In this document: positions 1-5,483 of the stretch, piece after piece
Position numbering within the stretch: the first letter of the stretch is position 1
How the letters are laid out: every line of letters begins with the position of its first letter
NCBI GenBank assembly: GCA_028698395.1
Contig: JAQVDG010000165.1
Coordinates: forward strand, 1 to 5,483
Reading direction: 5' to 3'
DNA from: Weeksellaceae bacterium
GTDB taxonomy: Bacteria > Bacteroidota > Bacteroidia > Flavobacteriales > Weeksellaceae
DNA length: 5,483 nt
The notes under the pieces: model-generated
Database searches by the model: none
What the model was told of the DNA's origin: nothing
What the model saw: the letters and a program-made list of their open reading frames with translations, nothing else
Translations under genes and position numbers: made by a program

Positions 1-1457
1 GTGAATCTTTTAGCTAATTCAGATTGGGTCAGTCCTTTTTGTAAAAATTCTTTTTTTTGTTCAAAATTATCTAATTTTAAAAGTAAATCTTGAATTATAT
101 CGTTCGGTAATTCTGTTTTATTTTCTTTATAGGCGAACTGTGGTATTGTATTTTTATTTTCTTCTTGTGAAATTTGCTTTTCTCTGTGTTCTTTAAGTTC
201 GTAGTATTTTTTTTGAATTTGCCGGTCTTTTTTCTTTTTATATAGAAGAAATAAAAGAAGACTTGCAATCAGTACAATGGAAATCTTCAGGAGATTAGAG
301 TGAACATTTTTTTCAGTCTCTAATTGCTTTTGCCTTTCCAATAAGGTTTTGGTGTCATATTCTTTGTGAATTTTAGAATAAAGATATTTAAAATCTTTGT
401 GTAAAATTTTATCTGCTTTTATTAATTGTTGGGTGTAGAACAATTCTTTTTTAGGATTATTTAGTTTATAAAAATCAATCAAAAATTCATAGTTTTCCCT
501 TAATTCAGGGTGTATAAATACTTGTTTTTGGAAGATGGAATCTACTTTAATAAAATAAGGAATCGCTTGTTCTTCATTATTTATTTTGCTATAAGATTTA
601 CCCAAATAAAAATAGCAAACAGAAGCCCAATTAAAATCATCATTCTTTTGTAGTTCAGGTAATGCGGTTTTTAGATTATTTATTGCGGCAAGATAATTTC
701 CTTTGTAATAGTCAGAAATGCCTTTGCTTTTTAATAAATAACTTTTTTCCAGTGCAAACTCTTCATCCTTAGGAAGAACTGAAAAAGCAATAGTTAATAA
801 AGAATCTGTTTGTTGCTGATGTTTCAGTTCTTGATGGCAAACTATTTTTTGGTGTAAACTATTCAAATAACCTTTTTGATTATTGAAAATAACATTAACA
901 TGTGCTTTTTCGTCTTTGGATAAAGGTTCAAAATAAGAAATACATTCATCAAACAATTCTAAAGCGTCATTATAGTTGCCCAAATAGCTTTTTACTGCAC
1001 CTATATGATAAAAGATTTTATGTTTGAGATAAAGATTTTTTATGTTTTTTGAATAATCGTGTGCTTTGAGGTATTCATTAAGAGCGGATTGATAATCTCT
1101 AAAGAAAAAATAATACAAAATTCCTTTTCCCAAATAGGCATCGCTAAGCAATTCATCGTCTTTCGATTGCAAAGAATAGTAAATTGAACTGTCGGCATAG
1201 AGTAATTTCATTTCTCTGTCGGCTGTATAAAAAATAATGTCTTTATAAGCTTGTAAAATTTTTGCATAATTTTTTTCTTGCTTTGCTTTTTTCAGATAAT
1301 CTTCTACAAAAGGAAGAGCTTCCGAATTATGTTCATCGAAGTTTTGATAAAGAGATTTGAGTTCCGCATACGTTTTTTTTGAATTTTGGGCAAAACCAAT
1401 AACCAAAAAAGTCATATAAAAACACAGAAACAGTAAAGTTTTTAGACGATTTTTCAT
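1..1457 (-). CDS. Membrane-anchored TPR protein with C-terminal AraC-type HTH (3' end cut by window)
   Basis: The reading frame is open from an ATG at 1457 down to the window edge, giving 485 complete codons with no stop, so the C-terminus lies outside. Residues 1-23 form a signal peptide (Lys/Arg start, hydrophobic core, cleavage likely after FA before Gln24). TPR-like helical pairs can be read at about 105-137, 146-178, 238-270 and 277-310, with typical G/Y/A spacing such as YLGNYNDALELF. A single transmembrane helix spans about 390-406, followed by a KKKK stop-transfer run and a charged linker. Residues 450-485 contain LDNFEQKKEFLQKGLTQSEL, which resembles the opening of the AraC-type DNA-binding domain in Flavobacteriia TPR-AraC hybrid regulators; the recognition helix and second HTH are missing. 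Topology implies periplasmic TPRs and a cytoplasmic DNA-binding end. An earlier ATG at 1467 is out of frame. It is divergent from the lipoprotein gene, so local control is plausible but unproven. A LuxR-type or other HTH is less likely. Confidence 0.85.
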   Translation of the reverse strand, partial: MKNRLKTLLFLCFYMTFLVIGFAQNSKKTYAELKSLYQNFDEHNSEALPFVEDYLKKAKQEKNYAKILQAYKDIIFYTADREMKLLYADSSIYYSLQSKDDELLSDAYLGKGILYYFFFRDYQSALNEYLKAHDYSKNIKNLYLKHKIFYHIGAVKSYLGNYNDALELFDECISYFEPLSKDEKAHVNVIFNNQKGYLNSLHQKIVCHQELKHQQQTDSLLTIAFSVLPKDEEFALEKSYLLKSKGISDYYKGNYLAAINNLKTALPELQKNDDFNWASVCYFYLGKSYSKINNEEQAIPYFIKVDSIFQKQVFIHPELRENYEFLIDFYKLNNPKKELFYTQQLIKADKILHKDFKYLYSKIHKEYDTKTLLERQKQLETEKNVHSNLLKISIVLIASLLLFLLYKKKKDRQIQKKYYELKEHREKQISQEENKNTIPQFAYKENKTELPNDIIQDLLLKLDNFEQKKEFLQKGLTQSELAKRF

Positions 1458-1479
1458 GAATTTTCATAGTTGTTGCTAC

Positions 1480-1487
1480 CAAAAGTA
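1480..1487 (-). promoter_or_regulatory. Candidate Bacteroidota -7 box for the TPR-AraC gene
   Basis: On the minus strand this reads TACTTTTG, which matches the Bacteroidota primary sigma factor -7 consensus TAnnTTTG. It lies 22 bases before the ATG at 1457 and would give a very short leader. No TTG (-33 element) is present at the usual spacing, so the call rests on one box only. Confidence 0.35.
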
Positions 1488-1576
1488 AGTAAAATATCTT
1501 TAAAAATCCCTTGTTTGATTATTTTACTGTAAAACAAGTGTAAGTTATTGATTTTAAGCAATAAAAAATTGGAGTG

Positions 1577-1608
1577 ATTTATAAATTGCAACGTTGTAAT
1601 TTATAAAT
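1577..1608. repeat. 32-bp near-perfect palindrome, possible operator
   Basis: Two copies of the self-complementary 10-mer ATTTATAAAT (1577-1586 and 1599-1608) flank the palindromic core CAACGTTG (1589-1596). Around the dyad centre at 1592/1593, 15 of 16 position pairs are complementary; the exception is G1588 against T1597. The two 10-mers lie 22 bp centre to centre, about two helical turns. The dyad centre is about 135 bp from the regulator start and 126 bp from the lipoprotein start. No T-tract follows on either strand, so a terminator is unlikely. A binding site for a dimeric regulator is the favoured reading. Confidence 0.55.
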
Positions 1609-1637
1609 GTAGCCAAAGTTTATTTGTTAAGACCGTT

Positions 1638-1667
1638 TTTCCCACTTAATTTCAGGGAAAGATTAAG
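1638..1667 (+). other. Two overlapping, mutually exclusive inverted repeats upstream of the lipoprotein gene
   Basis: TTTCCC (1638-1643) can pair with GGGAAA (1655-1660), and CTTAAT (1645-1650) can pair with ATTAAG (1662-1667). Each stem is 6 bp with an 11-base loop. The 5' arm of the second lies in the loop of the first, so only one simple hairpin can form at a time. A full H-type pseudoknot looks strained, because only one base would cross the first stem. If transcribed, this would be part of the leader of the 1719 gene. Short AT-containing arms like these can arise by chance. Confidence 0.3.
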
Positions 1668-1718
1668 CAAAATCCGGTACCGGGATAAATGTAACATTTT
1701 TTAAAATTTTTAAGAATT

Positions 1719-1952
1719 ATGAAAAAGATTATCCCATTTGTTATTGTTTCGTTGGTAGTATTTTCTTGTCAAGAAGATGATGATGATTTATTCTATGAAG
1801 ATTATTTATCAACGTCTAAGTTTGTTGAAGAGGTTTACTCTGAGGGTTTTCAGGAAGAAATAATTATGATGAAAGACAGTCTAAATATTTCTCTGCCTTA
1901 CTCGAATGAGGGAGCCCCACCGGACAGAGACAGGGAACACTGGAAACAATAA
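1719..1952 (+). CDS. Small surface-exposed lipoprotein, unknown function
   Basis: This encodes 77 residues. The N-terminus (MKK, then a hydrophobic stretch to residue 16) ends in a lipobox VFSC, so Cys17 should be the lipidated residue after signal peptidase II cleavage. Directly after it comes QEDDDD (18-23). An acidic run just behind the lipidated Cys is the known lipoprotein export signal that sends Bacteroidota lipoproteins to the cell surface. The mature part is about 60 residues, acidic overall, with a basic, proline-containing tail (PPDRDREHWKQ). Asp53-Ser54-Leu55 fits the Bacteroidota O-glycosylation motif D-(S/T)-(A/I/L/V/M/T). No known domain is recognised. The ATG follows an A/T-rich leader without a Shine-Dalgarno site, normal for the phylum. 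It is divergent from the regulator and 209 bases before the Thr-rich peptide gene. It could be a remnant of a longer gene, but nothing downstream continues the frame. Confidence 0.75.
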   Translation: MKKIIPFVIVSLVVFSCQEDDDDLFYEDYLSTSKFVEEVYSEGFQEEIIMMKDSLNISLPYSNEGAPPDRDREHWKQ

Positions 1953-2060
1953 AAGAAAGAAAAATAGAAATCCTAAAAAAACCGCTTATCTGCTTATTGC
2001 CATCCGCATTAAGGATTTAAATTAAATTGAGGCAGGAAAGAGCAGTGAATATATGGATTA

Positions 2061-2101
2061 GGGCAAAAAACAGTAAGGCTCCCAACCCCTTAAATTTGCC
2101 C
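2061..2101 (+). other. Possible nested hairpin
   Basis: GGGCAAA (2061-2067) is complementary to TTTGCCC (2095-2101). Inside the loop, AAGG (2075-2078) can pair with CCTT (2088-2091), making a two-step hairpin with an internal loop. There is no following T-tract, so it is not a classical terminator. CCCCTT (2086-2091) can alternatively pair with AAGGGG (2120-2125) downstream. The element overlaps the -7 candidate at 2091-2098, so both cannot act in the same transcript. Confidence 0.3.
2091..2098 (+). promoter_or_regulatory. Candidate -7 box for the Thr-rich peptide gene
   Basis: The sequence TAAATTTG fits the Bacteroidota consensus TAnnTTTG exactly. It lies 63 bases before the ATG at 2162, a plausible leader length. 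No TTG is found 17-23 bases upstream, so the -33 element is missing or degenerate. The box is short, and chance matches are expected in AT-rich DNA. Confidence 0.35.
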
Positions 2102-2161
2102 GATGTTATAAAAATCAAAAAGGGGAGGAGGAGTATTAATTAATTTAAAAATTTAATTATT

Positions 2162-2386
2162 ATGAAAAAACTAATTTTATTATGTAGTTTTGGACTATTG
2201 GGAAATTTTGTAATGGCTGGAAGTGTAACTGAAACTGAAATGTTGTTAGATACTGAAAAAACGTGTGTTATAACTACTACCACAACAACTACAACAACAA
2301 ATCCTGACGGAACAGTTACCACTACAACAGTTACAACACAGACTCCTTATCCAAAAACAACTATTGTTATTACAATTGAAGGATAA
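2162..2386 (+). CDS. Small secreted threonine-rich peptide, unknown function
   Basis: This encodes 74 residues. Residues 1-19 form a clean Sec signal peptide (MKK, hydrophobic core, likely cleavage after VMA before Gly20). The mature part is about 55 residues, of which 24 are Thr, including nine in a row at 38-46, then NPDG (47-50), then TVTTTTVTTQTP. A single Cys (35) stands just before the Thr run, and the end is beta-prone (TTIVITIEG). No lipobox at the cleavage site was seen. No domain is recognised. The codons of the Thr run are mixed (ACT, ACC, ACA), so it is an encoded protein feature rather than a pure DNA microsatellite. It precedes a GLPGLI gene and an outer-membrane barrel and has its own terminator. 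Its role might be structural, adhesive, a glycosylation substrate or a modified-peptide precursor; none is shown. The Bacteroidota O-glycosylation motif is not matched here (Asp30-Thr31 is followed by Glu). Confidence 0.7.
   Translation: MKKLILLCSFGLLGNFVMAGSVTETEMLLDTEKTCVITTTTTTTTTNPDGTVTTTTVTTQTPYPKTTIVITIEG
2273..2344 (+). repeat. ACN trinucleotide-rich tract encoding poly-Thr
   Basis: Nine consecutive ACN codons (2273-2299) are followed by an NPDG interruption and then seven more Thr codons within about 30 bases (2312-2338). The units are imperfect. Gain or loss of a unit would keep the reading frame, so length variation among strains is possible without gene loss. Confidence 0.7.
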
Positions 2387-2397
2387 TTAAATGAATT

Positions 2398-2438
2398 AGG
2401 ATTAGGTTTTCTATAATTTAAACCCAATCCTCTTTTTT
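2398..2438 (+). terminator. Intrinsic terminator after the Thr-rich peptide gene
   Basis: AGGATTAGGTTT (2398-2409) pairs with AAACCCAATCCT (2420-2431) in 11 of 12 positions, with a single A2404/C2425 mismatch and a 10-base loop. It is followed by C and six T (2433-2438). It starts 11 bases after the stop codon. Only 23 bases separate the T-run from the ATG of the GLPGLI gene, leaving no room for a promoter between them. Downstream genes are therefore probably reached by read-through. Confidence 0.8.
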
Positions 2439-2461
2439 AAAGAAATAAAAAAATTAAAAAT

Positions 2462-3250
2462 ATGAAAAATAATTTAATTTACGTATTAGTATTATTGTTA
2501 AGTTGCACAAACGCACAAGTTTCTAATTCTATTCAATATTCAAGAAAGATGAATGTTGCAGGAACTTCGGTATTTACAAAATATGAATTACAGGTGAATG
2601 TGGATCAACAACTTTCAAATTTTGTATTCAAAGGGCTTTTGGAAGAATTTGAATCGGATACGATTTCTAATAAAATCGATGCTATAGATGAAAAAAATGT
2701 AATTGAAAATATAGTTATTGTTAAAAAAAGCAATAATCCTCCACCCATCACCAATCAAAAGAATTTTAAAAGCAATGAATTGCTATCGTATGAATCCATT
2801 TACGGTGAAAAGGAATTGTATTTGATAAAGGAGGAATTACCGGAATTTGAATGGCAAATAGCAAACGAAACCAAAGAAATTTTAGGCTACAAAACGCAAA
2901 AAGCTACCACAGAATTTCGAGGTAGAAAATACGAAATTTGGTTTGCTCCCGAAATTAATTTACACGATGGTCCTTGGAAGTTTTATGGATTGCCGGGCTT
3001 AATTCTCGAAGTAAAATCAGAAGATGGTTTTATAGAATTTCTTGCGTATGAATTGCATTTGAACACCACTTATGCTTCTTTGGAAAATTTATCTACAAAG
3101 TACAAAAATATTTCTGCTATTGATTTTCGTAAAAAGAAACAAATTGAAGCAAAAAATATAAACAAGCAAAAAAAATTTCTCCAAAGTCAGAATCCTTTAG
3201 AAACCAATGTTAAAATTGAAACAAACGACTTAGAAATAGTAGAATATTAA
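2462..3250 (+). CDS. GLPGLI family exported protein
   Basis: This encodes 262 residues, within the usual size range of the GLPGLI family (TIGR01200 / Porph_ging type). The defining motif GLPGLI is present at 176-181 in the context DGPWKFYGLPGLILEV (169-184), preceded by EIWFAPEI (158-165), the usual order in the family. An NPLE near the C-terminus resembles the family's common NPIE ending, here followed by about 15 extra residues. The N-terminus is a signal peptide. Cleavage after TNA before Gln19 fits signal peptidase I, but LLSC (12-15) could also serve as a lipobox, so periplasmic versus lipid-anchored is open. Asp66-Thr67-Ile68 fits the Bacteroidota O-glycosylation motif. The biochemical role of the family is not established; members often sit beside outer-membrane TonB-dependent-type receptors, as here (74 bases to the next gene). 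Co-transcription with the receptor is likely. Confidence 0.92.
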   Translation: MKNNLIYVLVLLLSCTNAQVSNSIQYSRKMNVAGTSVFTKYELQVNVDQQLSNFVFKGLLEEFESDTISNKIDAIDEKNVIENIVIVKKSNNPPPITNQKNFKSNELLSYESIYGEKELYLIKEELPEFEWQIANETKEILGYKTQKATTEFRGRKYEIWFAPEINLHDGPWKFYGLPGLILEVKSEDGFIEFLAYELHLNTTYASLENLSTKYKNISAIDFRKKKQIEAKNINKQKKFLQSQNPLETNVKIETNDLEIVEY

Positions 3251-3251
3251 A

Positions 3252-3292
3252 AAATTAGTTAAAATTTATTTCCTAATTTGTTTCTATTTTTT
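3252..3292 (+). terminator. Weak AT-rich hairpin between the GLPGLI and receptor genes
   Basis: AAATTAG (3252-3258) pairs with CTAATTT (3273-3279) across a 14-base loop, followed after a few bases by a T-rich stretch with six T (3287-3292). The stem has only one G-C pair and is probably too weak to stop transcription efficiently. It may merely reduce expression of the following gene. I saw no TAnnTTTG promoter box in the gap. Confidence 0.25.
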
Positions 3293-3324
3293 CACAAAGA
3301 TTCTAAATCTAATAAATTGAGTGT

Positions 3325-5483
3325 ATGAGGTTTCTCTTTTTTCTATGGATGTTGTTATTTAATTGTCCTTTTTTGCAAGCACAAAAAATTTCAGGTACAG
3401 TAAAAAATGATTTTGGCGACATGATTTCTTATACCAATATTTTGATTAAAAATGCAGAAACTCCTGATTTAATTGTTGAATTTACCCTATCTAAACAAGA
3501 TGGATTTTATTCAATTATTTTAAAAACTGAGATACAAAACATCCTCGTAGAGTTTTCCAAATTGGGTTATGAAACTCAGTTTTTTCAGTTTAAACGTTCA
3601 GAACTTGGTACAGAATTCCAATTGGATGTAGTAATGCAAGAATCAACGATTGAATTAGAAGAAGTTACCATTCGCACTGCACCCAAAATCCAAGTCAAAG
3701 AAGACACTGTTAGTTATAAAGCTTCAGCATTTTTAGATGGTTCGGAACGAAAAGTAGAAGATTTACTTAAAAAATTACCCGGAATTCAGGTGGAAGAAGA
3801 TGGACGGATAAAATTCAAAGGAAAGCCCGTTGAAAAGGTTCTTTTAGAGGGAGATGATTTGTTTGATTACAATTATACAATAGGAACAAAAAATATGAAT
3901 GTGGATATAGTAGATCAGGTTCAGGCAATTGAAAATTATACTGAAAATCCTTTGTTACGAGGCATTCAGGACTCTGAGAAGGTTGCTCTTAATTTAAAAC
4001 TGAAAAAGAATTTAATTGATTTTTCCGGAGATGCAGTCTTTGATTACGGTATAGAAAACAGGCATTTCATGGATTTAAATACCTTAACCGTAACCCGAAC
4101 TATGACAAACTTTTCTACTGTTAATTATAATAATATAGGAGAAAATTATTCTCCTTTTGATTATTTTTCTTTTCGTCCGTCTGTAGAAGACACACAAAAT
4201 GGTCGGTTAAAAACCGGGAAATTGATTAATGAAAGAATTTTCTTGAGCGGAATAGACAATCGTCGTGCAAATAGTAATGATAATTGGTTTACTAATTTCA
4301 ATAATATTTATAAAATATCCAATCGACTGAGTGCACGGATTAATTTTTCTTATTACAAAGATGAACTTGACTTTTGGAGTTCTGATTATTCTGATTATTC
4401 ATTTGAAGATGGAGTGAATCTCACTATAGCACAAGAAGAAAAAATACGAAAAAGACCTGAACAATACGATGGGAATTTGAAATTAATCTGGAACAGTTCC
4501 AAAACTTCACTTTTGGAATTTTATTCAAAATGGAGCAACGAAAACATTATTACAGATTCTGAATTACTTGTAAATAATCAAAATGAGTTGTTTACAAGAT
4601 TAAAGTCCGAAAGTTTTTTTACCAGACATGAAATTGTGTTTACTCAAAAACTGAATTCCCAAAATGTTTTTCAAATCAAAGCTTTGTTTTCTCGAAATGA
4701 CATTCCACAGGACTTTTTTTTATCGCCCGGGTTGGATTTTTTAACCGAAGAAATCAGCTCAATTTTTAGCAATAGACAAATCAGCCATCTTTCAAAAAAT
4801 CATTGGGAATTAAATTCGGTGCTTTTAGGAGCAAGAAAAAGTAATAAATTCCAAATTTCAGCAATGGCTCGTTATACTCAAAATAGGTTGGATTCTGAGT
4901 TGTTTCAAAATGAAAACCCAATGCAGGGGGATTTCCTGAATCAATTAAATTTTAATTTGTTGGAAACTAATTTTGAGGGATTTTATAATTTTAGAATTAA
5001 TAGTTTATCCATAAAACCTACCATTCGGCTAAAAAATTATGTTTGGGAAAGAGTTAATTCTTTTCATAATTCGAGCGAAAAGAATTCACGTTGGGTGATT
5101 GCTCCGGAATTGAGATTAAATTATAAAATCAACGATGTAATGCGATTTTTTGCCAATTACAGCTACGATGAAAATCCGCCCGCTGTGAACCATCTTTTTA
5201 TGGGATATGTTTTGACCTCTAATCGTTCGTTGGTACGAAATTTACCGGTAGATAAATTCAAAAAAACACATTCGGCAGTTTTAGGTTATGAAATTAATGA
5301 TATGTACAATCAGTTTATTTTTAATGTAAATTTAACTTATTCTGAACAAAAGAATAATTTCTTTACTCGTACGTATGTTACGGAAAATCTGACTTTTTCG
5401 GAATACTTTTTTCTTCCAGAAGGGAGTCGAGATTATAGTATTAATATGAATGTTGAAAAATACATTCCACCCTTACAAACCAA
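3325..5483 (+). CDS. TonB-dependent receptor-like outer-membrane beta-barrel protein (3' end cut by window)
   Basis: The frame is open from ATG 3325 to the window edge, giving 719 complete codons; relatives are usually about 850-950 residues. An in-frame TAA at 3313 supports this start. Residues 1-19 are a signal peptide ending FLQA before Gln20. Residues about 21-105 form a carboxypeptidase-regulatory-like beta-sandwich (KISGTVKN, then DGFYSI). Residues about 110-228 form a plug-like domain, including ELEEV (110-114), VEDLLKKLPGIQVEEDG (144-160) and EKVALNLKLKK (218-228). The rest is alternating, aromatic-rich sequence typical of beta-barrel strands and fits the Bacteroidota outer-membrane beta-barrel family found next to GLPGLI genes. 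No clear TonB box was seen, so TonB-energised transport is not proven; substrate is unknown. Asp127-Thr128-Val129 fits the Bacteroidota O-glycosylation motif. It follows the GLPGLI gene by 74 bases on the same strand, so the two probably work together in the envelope. Confidence 0.88.
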   Translation, partial: MRFLFFLWMLLFNCPFLQAQKISGTVKNDFGDMISYTNILIKNAETPDLIVEFTLSKQDGFYSIILKTEIQNILVEFSKLGYETQFFQFKRSELGTEFQLDVVMQESTIELEEVTIRTAPKIQVKEDTVSYKASAFLDGSERKVEDLLKKLPGIQVEEDGRIKFKGKPVEKVLLEGDDLFDYNYTIGTKNMNVDIVDQVQAIENYTENPLLRGIQDSEKVALNLKLKKNLIDFSGDAVFDYGIENRHFMDLNTLTVTRTMTNFSTVNYNNIGENYSPFDYFSFRPSVEDTQNGRLKTGKLINERIFLSGIDNRRANSNDNWFTNFNNIYKISNRLSARINFSYYKDELDFWSSDYSDYSFEDGVNLTIAQEEKIRKRPEQYDGNLKLIWNSSKTSLLEFYSKWSNENIITDSELLVNNQNELFTRLKSESFFTRHEIVFTQKLNSQNVFQIKALFSRNDIPQDFFLSPGLDFLTEEISSIFSNRQISHLSKNHWELNSVLLGARKSNKFQISAMARYTQNRLDSELFQNENPMQGDFLNQLNFNLLETNFEGFYNFRINSLSIKPTIRLKNYVWERVNSFHNSSEKNSRWVIAPELRLNYKINDVMRFFANYSYDENPPAVNHLFMGYVLTSNRSLVRNLPVDKFKKTHSAVLGYEINDMYNQFIFNVNLTYSEQKNNFFTRTYVTENLTFSEYFFLPEGSRDYSINMNVEKYIPPLQT

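Larger units (their letters stand above)
1458..1718. other. Divergent intergenic region with dyads
   Basis: These 261 bases separate the minus-strand regulator from the plus-strand lipoprotein gene. I found no convincing ORF on either strand; the longest ATG-started frame noticed is about 25 codons, on the minus strand near 1698. The region holds a 32-bp AT-rich palindrome near its midpoint (1577-1608), two overlapping inverted repeats (1638-1667) and a GC-rich palindrome CCGGTACCGG (1674-1683). The last stands out against the AT-rich surroundings. No plus-strand TAnnTTTG box was found for the lipoprotein gene. Confidence 0.7.
1953..2161 (+). other. Non-coding region between the two small exported-protein genes
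   Basis: No ORF of note was found. The first half has no good terminator; AAATCCT (1968-1974) and AGGATTT (2012-2018) could pair across 37 bases, but no T-run follows. The second half is less AT-rich and holds a possible hairpin (2061-2101), a -7-like box (2091-2098) and a purine run GGGGAGGAGGAG (2122-2133). The purine run resembles a Shine-Dalgarno sequence but lies 28 bases before the next ATG, too far to act as one directly. Confidence 0.6.

Noticed and set aside
1336..1467. Alternative minus-strand ATG at 1467 opening a frame of about 44 codons
   Set aside because: It is out of frame with the TPR-AraC protein and shows no protein-like features. The ATG at 1457 gives a clean signal peptide.
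1577..1608. Palindrome as an intrinsic terminator, integrase attachment site or CRISPR-type repeat
   Set aside because: No T-tract follows on either strand, there is only one copy in the window, and no integrase, cas gene or spacer pattern is present.
1622..1698. Minus-strand mini-ORF of about 25 codons in the divergent intergenic region
   Set aside because: Short, with no leader features or recognisable sequence, and overlapping the inverted repeats.
1968..2018. AAATCCT/AGGATTT as a terminator of the lipoprotein gene
   Set aside because: The 7-bp arms are 37 bases apart and no T-run follows.
2122..2133. GGGGAGGAGGAG as the ribosome binding site of the 2162 gene
   Set aside because: It lies 28 bases before the ATG, far beyond normal spacing, and Bacteroidota genes usually lack Shine-Dalgarno sites.
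2140..2322. Minus-strand 60-codon ORF with a long valine run
   Set aside because: It is the antisense shadow of the Thr codon tract (ACN read as NGT) and ends inside the peptide gene's leader. The plus-strand frame has a proper signal peptide and a terminator.

Overview
The window looks like chromosome from a Bacteroidota species, most likely class Flavobacteriia (Flavobacterium/Chryseobacterium-like). The evidence is strong AT-richness, A-rich leaders in place of Shine-Dalgarno sites, a lipoprotein with an acidic Bacteroidota surface-export signal, a GLPGLI-family protein and a TonB-dependent-receptor-like outer-membrane protein with an N-terminal carboxypeptidase-regulatory-like domain. Genus and species cannot be fixed from the sequence.

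Layout: positions 1-1457 (minus strand) hold most of a membrane-anchored regulator. It has a signal peptide, TPR repeats, one transmembrane helix and the beginning of an AraC-type helix-turn-helix domain, which the window's left edge cuts off. Positions 1458-1718 are a divergent intergenic region with a near-perfect 32-bp palindrome almost exactly at its midpoint, plus overlapping inverted repeats close to the next gene. Positions 1719-1952 (plus) encode a 77-residue lipoprotein of unknown function. Positions 1953-2161 are non-coding, with a possible hairpin and a consensus-like Bacteroidota -7 box. Positions 2162-2386 encode a 74-residue secreted peptide that is very rich in threonine, followed at once by a good intrinsic terminator. 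Positions 2462-3250 encode a GLPGLI-family exported protein. From 3325 to the right edge runs a large outer-membrane beta-barrel protein of the TonB-dependent receptor type, incomplete at its C-terminus.

Everything on the plus strand is predicted to leave the cytoplasm: a surface lipoprotein, a secreted Thr-rich peptide, a periplasmic or envelope GLPGLI protein and an outer-membrane barrel. My working inference is that these form an envelope locus in which the GLPGLI/barrel pair handles a secreted small peptide or another ligand, possibly controlled by the divergent regulator. The pairing of GLPGLI proteins with such barrels is a known neighbourhood pattern. The link to the two small exported proteins is inferred from position only. 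No RNA genes, insertion sequences, CRISPR arrays or tRNAs were recognised.
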